From the NCBI GenBank assembly GCA_944388645.1, contig CALXJO010000044.1:1-8060 (forward strand): DNA of 8,060 nt, written 5' to 3'. Shown here piece by piece: positions 1-7,082 of the stretch (its first letter is position 1; each line of letters begins with the position of its first letter). Made by a program: the position numbers and the translations under genes. The notes under the pieces are model-generated. The model made no database searches. It saw only the letters and a program-made list of their open reading frames with translations, and was not told the DNA's origin. The DNA is from an uncultured Clostridia bacterium. Lineage in GTDB: Bacteria; Bacillota; Clostridia; TANB77; CAG-508.

Positions 1-2176
1 CATTAACTATTTCATTTTTTCCTGAAGTTGGAATGTAAAAAACGGAAGGTGAAAGCCAACAGAAATAATCTGTTTCATATTTATTATCTATGTTTAAGGT
101 AGAAGTATTATTTTTAGAGGCGATTAAATTTCCATAAACAGCATATTTCCCTTCTGGAATATTTAAAGTATAAGTCTTAACAATTCCTTCATTCTCATAT
201 TTTTCTGTTGTTGCAAACTCAATAGGAACATACAATTCTATATCTTCATTTAATAAGTTACTAAATAAATTATTTTGGTATTCAAAAGGATTGTTATTTG
301 TACTATTTTCAAATGTTATATTATTGTCATACTTAAATGCAATGGGTAGGACATATGGGTTTTCATAAACTTTTTTTCTATTTTTAGATTCTATTTGCAA
401 CTCATTAAGTCCATTTATTGGATAATTTGATAATATATATTTAACTCCTAATAATGAATCTGCTCCTAATATAGATGTGTTTATAATATTTGTATTTGCT
501 CCATTACTTGCATATCCTAGATTTGCAAGTAACTGTCTTTGAATTTCATTAGGATCAGAAGTATAACTAGATATGCCCCAATAATTAAATGCTAGAGGTT
601 CATTATAATTTGCAGTTAAATTTGTTCCTTTATTCATATTTCTTGTCTTGGTTTGTGAAATTCTATAATAACCTGAATCAATATTTTTAATTGCTGCAAT
701 TTGTTCTTCTTGTCCATTAATATATTTAGAAACATCATCTACTGTAGTAGTATGATATTTTTCCATCAATAAACTAGTATTATATGTAATTTCACTAATA
801 ACAAGAATAAATAAAAGTGCTCTAAAAAAGTTTTTCATTAATCTATTTTTATAATTTAAATAATTTATAAAAATAAACATTAATCCTATACTAATTATAA
901 ATGCAATTGTAAGATATACATTGTTTCTAGTATTTGACTGAAATATACTATTAAAAATCATTAGTATTATAGAGTATAAACTTATAACTTTAATTAAATT
1001 ATAAAAAAACTTGTTATCTGTTTTACCTTGATAAAAATAAGCAGCTAAAAATAAAATCCCTAAAATTCCAAGATATGAATATCTATACCAATAACTATTA
1101 GCACTTTTTATTAATGAGAATACTACGAAAAATGGATTCCAGTAGAACATTAATAGTATAATTATTAAGAAGATGGCAAACAAAATTCTTTTCTTTTTAG
1201 TTATTTTATTAAGAAAGATACTACTTATACAGCCTATTAAAGCAAAGCTACCGCAAAATAAAGAAACTTTACCATATTGGCTAGTTGCGCCTATTGTATA
1301 TTGAGAAACAACTGATGGTATATCTCCTATTATTGAGAAATTTTTTAATAATCCAAATTGCAAGTTTCCTCTTCCACTCTGAAGTGACATAAATGTTGGA
1401 ATTAGTACACAAGCACTAATTAAACAAGCTGTAATTCCAGAAAAACTGTATTTTAAAAACTTATTAAAAATAGTTTTTAATCTTTCTTTAAATTTATTTT
1501 CTTTTTTATTATCTATTTCAAAAATTGCAGTTTCAAACAAAAACCATATAATCGAAAACAAACAATTTATTAAACCTGTGTACCAGTTAAATATTAGTGA
1601 ACATGCGACAGAGACAATTAATAATATATTACTTTTATTATTAACAATCTTATAGACACCTAACAATATTAGTGGCAACATATATACTCCATCTAACCAC
1701 ATTACATTACTAGCTTGAGCTATATTATATTGTGATAATGCATATCCAATAGAGAGTATTATAATATAAAAATCATCCAATTTGGTTTCAAATCTATTTT
1801 TTAAAAAGTAAGCAAAAGTTAATCCGGCTACACTGACTTTTAAAAGAAAAATCAAATTAAAAAAAGATTCTATATTTACTTTATCAAAAAATATTACAAA
1901 TATATTGAATGGCGATAATAAATAATAGCTAAAGACAGCAATCGTATCTTGTCCGAGACCACTACTAAAAGAATAGTTTATACTATTTTCACCAGATAAA
2001 ACATCTTTTAAATACATGAAGAAATCCAAATATTGAATTTTAGCATCCATAGTTGCTAATGAATTTTGACCAAACGGAGCATATTTTTTTATTATAAATA
2101 AAAATAACAGTATAATGAAAACAATTAAAAATGTTTTAATAAGTACATTGTTTCCTATTTTTTTAATCCACTTCAT
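1..2176 (-). CDS. YfhO-family polytopic membrane protein (putative GT-C glycosyltransferase), C-terminus cut off
   Basis: The frame is open from an ATG at 2176 to the left window edge, giving 725 residues without a stop; the C-terminus lies outside. An AAAGGA ribosome site precedes the ATG by about 11 nt. An N-terminal membrane helix (about 12-30) leads into an extracytoplasmic loop with ATMDAKIQY, where D44 sits where GT-C enzymes keep a catalytic Asp. About a dozen further hydrophobic segments run to residue 465, including MWLDG (159-163). A soluble domain follows, with LLGVKY (575-580), ENPYVLP (605-611) and PFEYQN (630-635), all typical of YfhO proteins. In Bacillus and Listeria, YfhO-type proteins are linked to adding sugars to teichoic acids from undecaprenyl-phosphate donors outside the membrane; the acceptor here is unknown. 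Family members are usually around 850-900 residues, so perhaps 120-170 are missing. No CsbB-like partner is in view. Family call is confident; substrate is inference. Confidence 0.9.
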   Translation of the reverse strand, partial: MKWIKKIGNNVLIKTFLIVFIILLFLFIIKKYAPFGQNSLATMDAKIQYLDFFMYLKDVLSGENSINYSFSSGLGQDTIAVFSYYLLSPFNIFVIFFDKVNIESFFNLIFLLKVSVAGLTFAYFLKNRFETKLDDFYIIILSIGYALSQYNIAQASNVMWLDGVYMLPLILLGVYKIVNNKSNILLIVSVACSLIFNWYTGLINCLFSIIWFLFETAIFEIDNKKENKFKERLKTIFNKFLKYSFSGITACLISACVLIPTFMSLQSGRGNLQFGLLKNFSIIGDIPSVVSQYTIGATSQYGKVSLFCGSFALIGCISSIFLNKITKKKRILFAIFLIIILLMFYWNPFFVVFSLIKSANSYWYRYSYLGILGILFLAAYFYQGKTDNKFFYNLIKVISLYSIILMIFNSIFQSNTRNNVYLTIAFIISIGLMFIFINYLNYKNRLMKNFFRALLFILVISEITYNTSLLMEKYHTTTVDDVSKYINGQEEQIAAIKNIDSGYYRISQTKTRNMNKGTNLTANYNEPLAFNYWGISSYTSDPNEIQRQLLANLGYASNGANTNIINTSILGADSLLGVKYILSNYPINGLNELQIESKNRKKVYENPYVLPIAFKYDNNITFENSTNNNPFEYQNNLFSNLLNEDIELYVPIEFATTEKYENEGIVKTYTLNIPEGKYAVYGNLIASKNNTSTLNIDNKYETDYFCWLSPSVFYIPTSGKNEIVN

Positions 2177-2214
2177 TTTACAAATAATTCCTTTCAAAAT
2201 TTAGAATTAAAGCT

Positions 2215-2243
2215 ATAATATCATAAAATTCAACGCTTTTCAA
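2215..2243 (-). promoter_or_regulatory. Sigma-A-type promoter of the YfhO-family gene
   Basis: On the minus strand a -35 TTGAAA (2243-2238) is separated by exactly 17 nt from a -10 TATTAT (2220-2215). Transcription would begin near 2208, leaving a leader of about 30 nt before the ATG at 2176. It lies downstream of the prfA terminator, so the gene appears to be its own unit. Read from sequence only. Confidence 0.72.
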
Positions 2244-2310
2244 CATGATGTTTTGCACAGTAATTATTGATTTGTAATATAATTCATGGTTGGAAGTTTA
2301 TTTACAGTAA

Positions 2311-2340
2311 AACGGCATTAGCATTTTCGCTAATACCGTT
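2311..2340 (-). terminator. Rho-independent terminator of prfA
   Basis: A 12-bp stem (2311-2322 with 2329-2340) closes a 6-nt loop and starts 6 nt after the prfA stop codon. In minus-strand RNA the one imperfect position is a G-U wobble, whereas in plus-strand RNA it is a C-A mismatch. A short run of four T residues follows on the minus strand. Both points favour minus-strand termination. The U-tract is modest, so some read-through into the YfhO-family gene is possible. Confidence 0.8.
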
Positions 2341-2346
2341 AATACT

Positions 2347-3411
2347 TTACTCTTCCTCTGAGCCTTTTAATTTTTCTGCTCTGTCTGCTGCAATTAAGTT
2401 GTCTATCATTTCGTCTAAGTTTCCATTTAAGAAGTCTTCCATTTGGTAGATGCTTAATCCTATTCTATGGTCTGTTATACGACCTTGTGGGTAGTTATAA
2501 GTACGTATTTTTTCGCTTCTATCTCCACTTCCTACTTGGCTTTTTCTTTCACTTGCAAGTTTTGAATCTCTTTCTTGCTTTTCTTTTTCATATAATCTAG
2601 ATTTTAGTAATTTCATTGCATATTCTCTGTTTTGTGTTTGAGAACGTTCTGTTTGACATTCTGCAACCATTCCAGTTGGTACGTGTATTAATCTTACTGC
2701 TGATGATGTTTTGTTAACGTGCTGTCCACCTGCACCAGATGCTCTAAACACTTCCATTTTGATATCTGCTGGATTAATTTCTATTTGTACGTCTTCAACT
2801 ACTGGTAATACTGCAACAGTTGCTGTTGATGTATGTATTCTTCCACTTGCTTCTGTTTCTGGAACTCTTTGAACTCTGTGTACACCACTTTCAAATTTTA
2901 GCCTACTATAAGCTCCTTTTCCAGTAATCATAAAAGATATTTCTTTATAACCACCAAGTCCTGTCTCATTTTCGTTTAATACTTCTATTTTCCAATGTTT
3001 TCTTTCAGCATACATTGTATACATTCTGTACAATGTTCCTGCAAATAAGGCAGCCTCGTCTCCTCCAGCCCCAGCTCTAATTTCACATATGATGTTTTTA
3101 TCATCATCTGGGTCTTTAGGAATAAGTAATAATTTTAATTCTTCTTCTAGCTTTGGAAGTTTTTCTCTTGCTTTACTTGCTTCCTCTTCAGCAAGCTCCT
3201 TCATCTCTGGATCACTCATCATCTCTTCTGCCTCTTTTAAAGCTTGCTCTGTTCTCTTATATTCTTTATATTTTAATACGACCTCTTCTATTTCTGAATG
3301 CTCTTTCATGTATTCTGTCCATTCATGAGTCCTTGCAATTACTTCTGGGTCCGCAATTTTTTTGTTAAGCTCTTCATATCTTTTTTCTACAGCTTCTAAT
3401 TTTTGAAACAT
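2347..3411 (-). CDS. prfA: Peptide chain release factor 1 (RF1)
   Basis: This 354-residue cytoplasmic protein recognises UAA and UAG in the ribosomal A site and triggers hydrolysis of peptidyl-tRNA; the length is normal for RF1. An N-terminal helical domain (about 1-105) is followed by the conserved AGAGGDEAALFA segment (113-124). The codon-recognition tripeptide is PET (184-186) inside RVPETEASGRIHTS. This P-x-T form marks RF1; RF2 would carry SPF. The catalytic GGQ is at 228-230 in SGAGGQHVNKT, and its Gln is the normal target of PrmC methylation. The C-terminal segment EKIRTYNYPQGRITDHR is intact. The start is an ATG with a strong AGAGGAG site 7 nt upstream. Its own promoter and terminator bracket the gene, so it seems to be transcribed alone; the prmC gene often found beside prfA is not in the window. 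Nothing suggests a defect. Confidence 0.98.
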   Translation of the reverse strand: MFQKLEAVEKRYEELNKKIADPEVIARTHEWTEYMKEHSEIEEVVLKYKEYKRTEQALKEAEEMMSDPEMKELAEEEASKAREKLPKLEEELKLLLIPKDPDDDKNIICEIRAGAGGDEAALFAGTLYRMYTMYAERKHWKIEVLNENETGLGGYKEISFMITGKGAYSRLKFESGVHRVQRVPETEASGRIHTSTATVAVLPVVEDVQIEINPADIKMEVFRASGAGGQHVNKTSSAVRLIHVPTGMVAECQTERSQTQNREYAMKLLKSRLYEKEKQERDSKLASERKSQVGSGDRSEKIRTYNYPQGRITDHRIGLSIYQMEDFLNGNLDEMIDNLIAADRAEKLKGSEEE

Positions 3412-3448
3412 AAAAAATCTCCTCTTTTATATTATTTATAGCCTTTAT

Positions 3449-3477
3449 ATTATACACCAAAACTTGTATTTATTCAA
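3449..3477 (-). promoter_or_regulatory. Strong sigma-A-type promoter of prfA
   Basis: On the minus strand a -35 TTGAAT (3477-3472) and a consensus -10 TATAAT (3454-3449) are 17 nt apart. The -10 is preceded by GTG, close to an extended -10. Transcription would begin near 3442, about 30 nt before the prfA ATG at 3411. The promoter lies outside the nearby palindromic element. Confidence 0.82.
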
Positions 3478-3519
3478 TCCCTGATTTTAGTAGATTTTAA
3501 AGAATTTGCCCCAAAAAAA

Positions 3520-3692
3520 TTACAATTCACAACCTGATTATATTTTATTGAAGAGAATTTATGTATTTTTGTAGAATTTTTCGTCTTCGCACAACAATTT
3601 GGAGCGTAAGCTCCAGCAAGAAGCGATAAAATTCAAAAAAATATATAAATTCTCTAAATATTAACATTTATTTTTTATGCTGTGAATCGTAA
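3520..3692. repeat. Nested palindromic, MITE-like element with terminal inverted repeats
   Basis: This element fills most of the gene-free stretch 3412-3710. Outer 12-bp arms, TTACAATTCACA (3520-3531) and TGTGAATCGTAA (3681-3692), are inverted repeats matching at 11 of 12 positions. Inside, 3552-3570 pairs with 3637-3655 over 19 consecutive positions (one G-T). After a small internal loop, 3574-3583 pairs with 3624-3634 (one bulged T), then 3585-3588 with 3620-3623. An apical 6-bp hairpin TGGAGC/GCTCCA with a GTAA loop sits at 3600-3615. Pairing in the inner part alone totals roughly 39 positions. There is no credible reading frame. The design (terminal inverted repeats, internal palindrome, about 170 bp, intergenic) resembles a MITE or dispersed palindromic repeat. 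A clear target-site duplication was not found. Only one copy is in the window, so repetition in the genome is inference. Confidence 0.62.
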
Positions 3693-3710
3693 CTATTGAC
3701 ATGATTTTAT

Positions 3711-5849
3711 TTAAATTTCTATCAAATTATACTTATAATTATGTTTTTCTAATATTTCCTTTTCTCTATTAGTACATGTAAATATTATTACTTGATGATT
3801 TTTTATATTTTCTCCTTGTGTTAGCTTAATTAAATATTTTATTGCATTTTCTAACCTTGTATTATCAAAATATGCAAAGGTTTCATCTAATATTATTGGA
3901 AGGCTTTCTTTTGATAAATCTTCTATCATTGACAATCTTAAAGATAAATATAATTGATCTATGGTTCCAGTACTTAAATTATTTGCATTTATGTACTCTC
4001 CTCTATTATTTTCCACTACCATGCCTGATTCATCATTTATTGTTACTTTGCTATATTTACCATTTGATATTTCTTCTATATTTTTTGATAAGTTTTCTGT
4101 AAATTTCGGTGTTATAGTAGTTTTCATTTCTTCATAAGCTTGTTCCAAATTTTCTATTGTTATATTTATTATATCTTCTTGATTTTTTAAGTTATTGTAT
4201 TCTTCCTTTTTAGCTTGCAATGTTTCTTCTAATTCGACCATTGCATCGATTTGAGGAATTACTGTATTTTCTTCTATCTCTAGTCCTTTTAATTTTATTT
4301 TTTCATTATTAATTTGTGTCTCTACATTTTTTAGTTGGGGTTCTATATCAGTACTATTAATAATTTGTAATAGCTTTTCTCTGTCCATTTTGCCATTATA
4401 CTGTGCTAGTAGCTCTTCTTCATTATTGCTTTGTAACTTCTCTAGCTTTTCTTTTATAGAATTTAGTTCATTTTCTAATGATGTATTTGTTTTTTCTAAT
4501 AAAATTATTTGACCTTGTAGCATTGAATTTTTACTTGCAATTTCTTTTTGATTAGCTTCTTCTTCTTTTAATTCTTTTGAGATTTTGTCTATTTCTTTTA
4601 AAATATACTCTTTTTCTTCTTCTAAATCTCTTATATGTTCTTTTTTCTTGGTTTCTGATAGTTTATTTTCTTCTTTAATTATTCTATTTACTTTTATTTT
4701 TTTTGTAATTAATAGAATAATGTCTATTAAAGCTAAAATACCCAATACTATTGTGACTAAATAATTCTTGAACAAAGCAACTCCCAATATACCTAATGCT
4801 ATAAAAACTATTAAAAATATTATATATATTGTATTTTTTGAGCTTTTTATATTTTTACTATTTTCTATATTTTCTGTTTGCTCGTTTTCTTTGTTAAGCT
4901 CTTGTTCTATTCTACTTTGTTCTACTTTATTTTCTTCTAATTTTTTATTAAGATCATTTACTGTTTTTTCTACTTTCATCTGTTCTTCTTTAACAGTATT
5001 TGCTTCTTTTTTTAGCTTTTCTATATGTCCTTCATTATCTTTTTTACTTATTTCTTTTATATTTTTTTCTTTTAAATAGTCTAATTTATTTTGATTTTTT
5101 TTATTAATTTCTTCTAATATTTCTTTTTTAATCTCAAGATTTTTTAAGTTTTCATTTATTAAATCCTTTTGATTATCTATTTCGTATTTTTTATTAATAT
5201 TAGGTTTTATTTCTTCTATTTTTTTATTTATTTCTTCTATTTGATTATTTAAAATATTAATTGGTTTTTGTGAAGTCTTATTTGTTCCTATTTCATCTCT
5301 TATTTTATTTTGTAATTTTGTTAATGCCTTTTTGTATGAAACATTATCTTCTCCTGTACCTGCTAAATTTGCTATTTTTTGAATTAGCATGTTTTGATTC
5401 TTATCATCTAATCTTACTTCTTCCTGCATTGATACAACAGTTGATGTATACATTTGTTTGTCTATTCCAGTTTGTTCTAAGAAGAATTTGCTTCCTTCTT
5501 TTTTGTCTATTTCGAATTTGTCTGTTATATCTTCTAAATTTTTATTATATATTTTAGGATTTTTCTTGTTAAAATCTCTAAATACCTCATATTGTTCTCC
5601 ATTATCTAGCTCATATGAAATTCTTCCTGAAAACTCATTATTATTCCATGGCTTATATTTATCATAATCTGATATATCTTTTCCATCTTTTGTTTTAGAT
5701 ATTCCATAAAAAGAATTTACAATATAACTAAGCATTGTAGATTTTCCGCTTTCATTTGCACCATGTATTATATTTATTTTTTTATCTAAATTTATTTCTT
5801 TGTTTTCTAGATTACCATATGCATTTATCTTAATATTTTTAATATCCAA
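3711..5849 (-). CDS. YhaN/SbcC-like (Rad50-type) ATPase with a central membrane hairpin
   Basis: This is an SMC/Rad50-type ATPase, expected to partner the nuclease encoded just upstream. From the TTG start it is 712 residues. Walker A is GANESGKS (30-37), a Q-loop Gln lies in SMQEEV (about 142), the ABC signature is LSTGT (625-629) followed by IDQLYLSLRL, Walker B is LPIILDE (D655, E656), and a D-loop AYFDN follows. Long charged coiled coils span about 195-330 and 390-580. Between them lie two hydrophobic helices (about 340-360 and 363-383) where Rad50 has its zinc hook. There is no CxxC; the only Cys is in the C-terminal FTCT. The usual H-loop His seems replaced by Thr in FTCT. Length is below the roughly 950 residues of Bacillus YhaN. 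A GTG at 5858 would add three residues, but it lies inside the ribosome site. Biochemical role (DNA-end processing or another task) is inferred from the family. Confidence 0.88.
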   Translation of the reverse strand: MDIKNIKINAYGNLENKEINLDKKINIIHGANESGKSTMLSYIVNSFYGISKTKDGKDISDYDKYKPWNNNEFSGRISYELDNGEQYEVFRDFNKKNPKIYNKNLEDITDKFEIDKKEGSKFFLEQTGIDKQMYTSTVVSMQEEVRLDDKNQNMLIQKIANLAGTGEDNVSYKKALTKLQNKIRDEIGTNKTSQKPINILNNQIEEINKKIEEIKPNINKKYEIDNQKDLINENLKNLEIKKEILEEINKKNQNKLDYLKEKNIKEISKKDNEGHIEKLKKEANTVKEEQMKVEKTVNDLNKKLEENKVEQSRIEQELNKENEQTENIENSKNIKSSKNTIYIIFLIVFIALGILGVALFKNYLVTIVLGILALIDIILLITKKIKVNRIIKEENKLSETKKKEHIRDLEEEKEYILKEIDKISKELKEEEANQKEIASKNSMLQGQIILLEKTNTSLENELNSIKEKLEKLQSNNEEELLAQYNGKMDREKLLQIINSTDIEPQLKNVETQINNEKIKLKGLEIEENTVIPQIDAMVELEETLQAKKEEYNNLKNQEDIINITIENLEQAYEEMKTTITPKFTENLSKNIEEISNGKYSKVTINDESGMVVENNRGEYINANNLSTGTIDQLYLSLRLSMIEDLSKESLPIILDETFAYFDNTRLENAIKYLIKLTQGENIKNHQVIIFTCTNREKEILEKHNYKYNLIEI

Positions 5850-5855
5850 TAAATT

Positions 5856-5861
5856 CACCTC
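5856..5861 (-). promoter_or_regulatory. Ribosome binding site that sets the start of the YhaN-like gene
   Basis: GAGGTG on the minus strand (5861-5856) begins right after the stop codon of the upstream gene. It stands 6 nt from a TTG codon at 5849, a good distance. The alternative GTG start at 5858 overlaps the site itself and would have no spacing. The TTG start also gives the N-terminus MDIKNIKINAYG, which fits the usual beginning of YhaN-type proteins. Confidence 0.7.
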
Positions 5862-6947
5862 TTATTTTAATACATCCATTCCTATTTCGAATGAATTAAG
5901 TAGTTTTTCTTTTTCCTCTTCTGTAGTGGCATTTTCTATTTTTTCTAGTATTTTTTTAGCAAATATTCCTCTAAGACTTATTTGTTTTGCAATATTTTCG
6001 ATATCATATTTTGTTTTTGTTTTATTTTTTATCTTTATAATATTAATTGGTTTTATTAAGCTCATAATATTTGAAATATTAATATCAAAATTTCTTTTTC
6101 CTACTAATATTATTTTATAATATTTATTATCATCTAAATTAATTGAATTTAATTCCTCTATTAATGCCTCTTCTGAATTTAGAGCACTTATATCTATTTC
6201 TCTTTCTTCAAAAGTTTTTGCCGAAGTTTTAATAAATTTTAATTCTAATTTTTTAGTTACTTCATCAATATTTCCTTCTATAATTCCCCTTGGTCCTAGT
6301 TCATCAAACCCTATTGAAACAGTCGAACCTGGATACACGATTTTCTGATTCTCATAGTCATTATAACTTGCTTTATGAATATGTCCTAATGCTATATAAT
6401 CAAAATCCATTTGCTTTAGCTGGCTTGATGCTAAAGGATTATATTGCTTGTTTTCATCATTACCACCATCAAGGCTACCGTGTGTTATTAAAATATTTAT
6501 TTTATTTTTGTTTTTTATTTCTATATTTTGATATTTGTTTTGCATATAGAAATCGTTAAATCCATAACCATAAATATCTATATCTTTAAACTCTAATATA
6601 GATAATTCTTCTGAAAATATATGTACATTTTTGCTCCAAGTAAATTGTTTATAAAAAGAATTTTTTATGTATGGGTCATGGTTTCCAGGCGTAATAAATA
6701 TTAAGGTGTCTGGAATTTGTTCAAATAAATTATTTATATATTCAATGCTTGATTTTTTTATATATTCTTGCTCATATAAATCTCCAGCAATAAAAAAATA
6801 TGGAATATTTTCTTTTTTTATATATTCCACTATCTCCTTCATTACTCTTCTTTGCTCTAGTCTACGCTCCTTAGCCAAGTTTGGTTTGCTTGCTAAACTT
6901 TCAAATGGACTATCTAGATGCATATCTGCCATATGTATAAATCGCAT
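5862..6947 (-). CDS. YhaO/SbcD-like metallophosphoesterase (Mre11-type DNA nuclease)
   Basis: This 361-residue calcineurin-like phosphoesterase is expected to cleave DNA using two metal ions. All metal-binding motifs are present in order: DMH (D8, H10), GD in AGDLYE (55-56), GNHD (88-91), the His of THG (155-157) and GHIH (188-191), followed by YPGS (205-208). The catalytic domain covers about 1-215. A C-terminal part (about 216-361), with a charged helical end, is the likely ATPase contact. The MADMHLDSPF opening and total length fit the YhaO group better than classical SbcD. It starts at ATG 6947 with a GAGAGTG-type ribosome site. It has its own promoter and is followed after 12 nt by the YhaN-like ATPase, so the two are one operon and probably one complex. 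Bacillus yhaO and yhaN are neighbours in the same order. No signal peptide is seen. Substrate and cellular role are inferred. Confidence 0.91.
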   Translation of the reverse strand: MRFIHMADMHLDSPFESLASKPNLAKERRLEQRRVMKEIVEYIKKENIPYFFIAGDLYEQEYIKKSSIEYINNLFEQIPDTLIFITPGNHDPYIKNSFYKQFTWSKNVHIFSEELSILEFKDIDIYGYGFNDFYMQNKYQNIEIKNKNKINILITHGSLDGGNDENKQYNPLASSQLKQMDFDYIALGHIHKASYNDYENQKIVYPGSTVSIGFDELGPRGIIEGNIDEVTKKLELKFIKTSAKTFEEREIDISALNSEEALIEELNSINLDDNKYYKIILVGKRNFDINISNIMSLIKPINIIKIKNKTKTKYDIENIAKQISLRGIFAKKILEKIENATTEEEKEKLLNSFEIGMDVLK

Positions 6948-6977
6948 AATATCACTCTCTTCATTTTTATTGTTTAC

Positions 6978-7006
6978 TTTATATCATATCTCTACTTTTA
7001 AGTCAA
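6978..7006 (-). promoter_or_regulatory. Strong sigma-A-type promoter of the YhaO-YhaN operon
   Basis: On the minus strand a -35 TTGACT (7006-7001) and -10 TATAAA (6983-6978) are 17 nt apart. A TG one base before the -10 makes it an extended -10. Transcription would begin near 6971, about 24 nt before the ATG at 6947. It lies beyond the hairpin at 7046-7080, so the operon is independent of the coupling-protein gene. No operator-like repeat or SOS box is apparent. Confidence 0.82.
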
Positions 7007-7045
7007 TAGTTTTAAGAACGTTTGTTTTGTTTTTTTGATAATTTT

Positions 7046-7080
7046 TTTCGCCCAAAAAGGGGCGTCCCTCTTGGGCGAAA
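7046..7080 (-). terminator. Hairpin after the coupling-protein gene, probable transcript end
   Basis: A perfect 10-bp stem TTTCGCCCAA/TTGGGCGAAA (7046-7055 with 7071-7080) begins 2 nt after the stop codon of the coupling-protein gene. In minus-strand RNA the pairing continues inward with a G-U, an A-U, one bulged U and three G-C pairs to a 4-nt loop; in plus-strand RNA the G-U would be C-A. The hairpin therefore suits minus-strand transcripts. It is not followed by a U-run on that strand (an A-run comes next), so it is not a textbook intrinsic terminator. Confidence 0.6.
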
Positions 7081-7082
7081 TT

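Noticed and set aside
2267..2449. Plus-strand 60-codon frame running from the intergenic region into prfA
   Set aside because: It overlaps the prfA terminator and the prfA 3' end antisense, has no ribosome site, and its composition is that of the complement of coding DNA.
2347..3411. Release factor 2 (prfB) instead of RF1
   Set aside because: The recognition tripeptide is P-x-T (PET) rather than SPF, and no programmed frameshift site is present.
3412..3710. tRNA, small ORF or known riboswitch between the YhaN-like gene and prfA
   Set aside because: No cloverleaf, no start codon with ribosome site, and no riboswitch core I recognise; the pairing is a simple long hairpin with terminal repeats.
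3089..5667. Several plus-strand frames rich in Ser, Leu and Phe opposite prfA and the YhaN-like gene
   Set aside because: They are antisense shadows of Lys/Glu-rich coiled-coil coding sequence, lack ribosome sites, and match no family I recognise.
3711..5849. Classical SbcC/Rad50 with a zinc hook, or a truncated SbcC
   Set aside because: There is no CxxC motif; both ATPase halves are complete; the apex has membrane helices and the signature LSTGTIDQLYLSLRL fits the YhaN type. The short length comes from shorter coiled coils.
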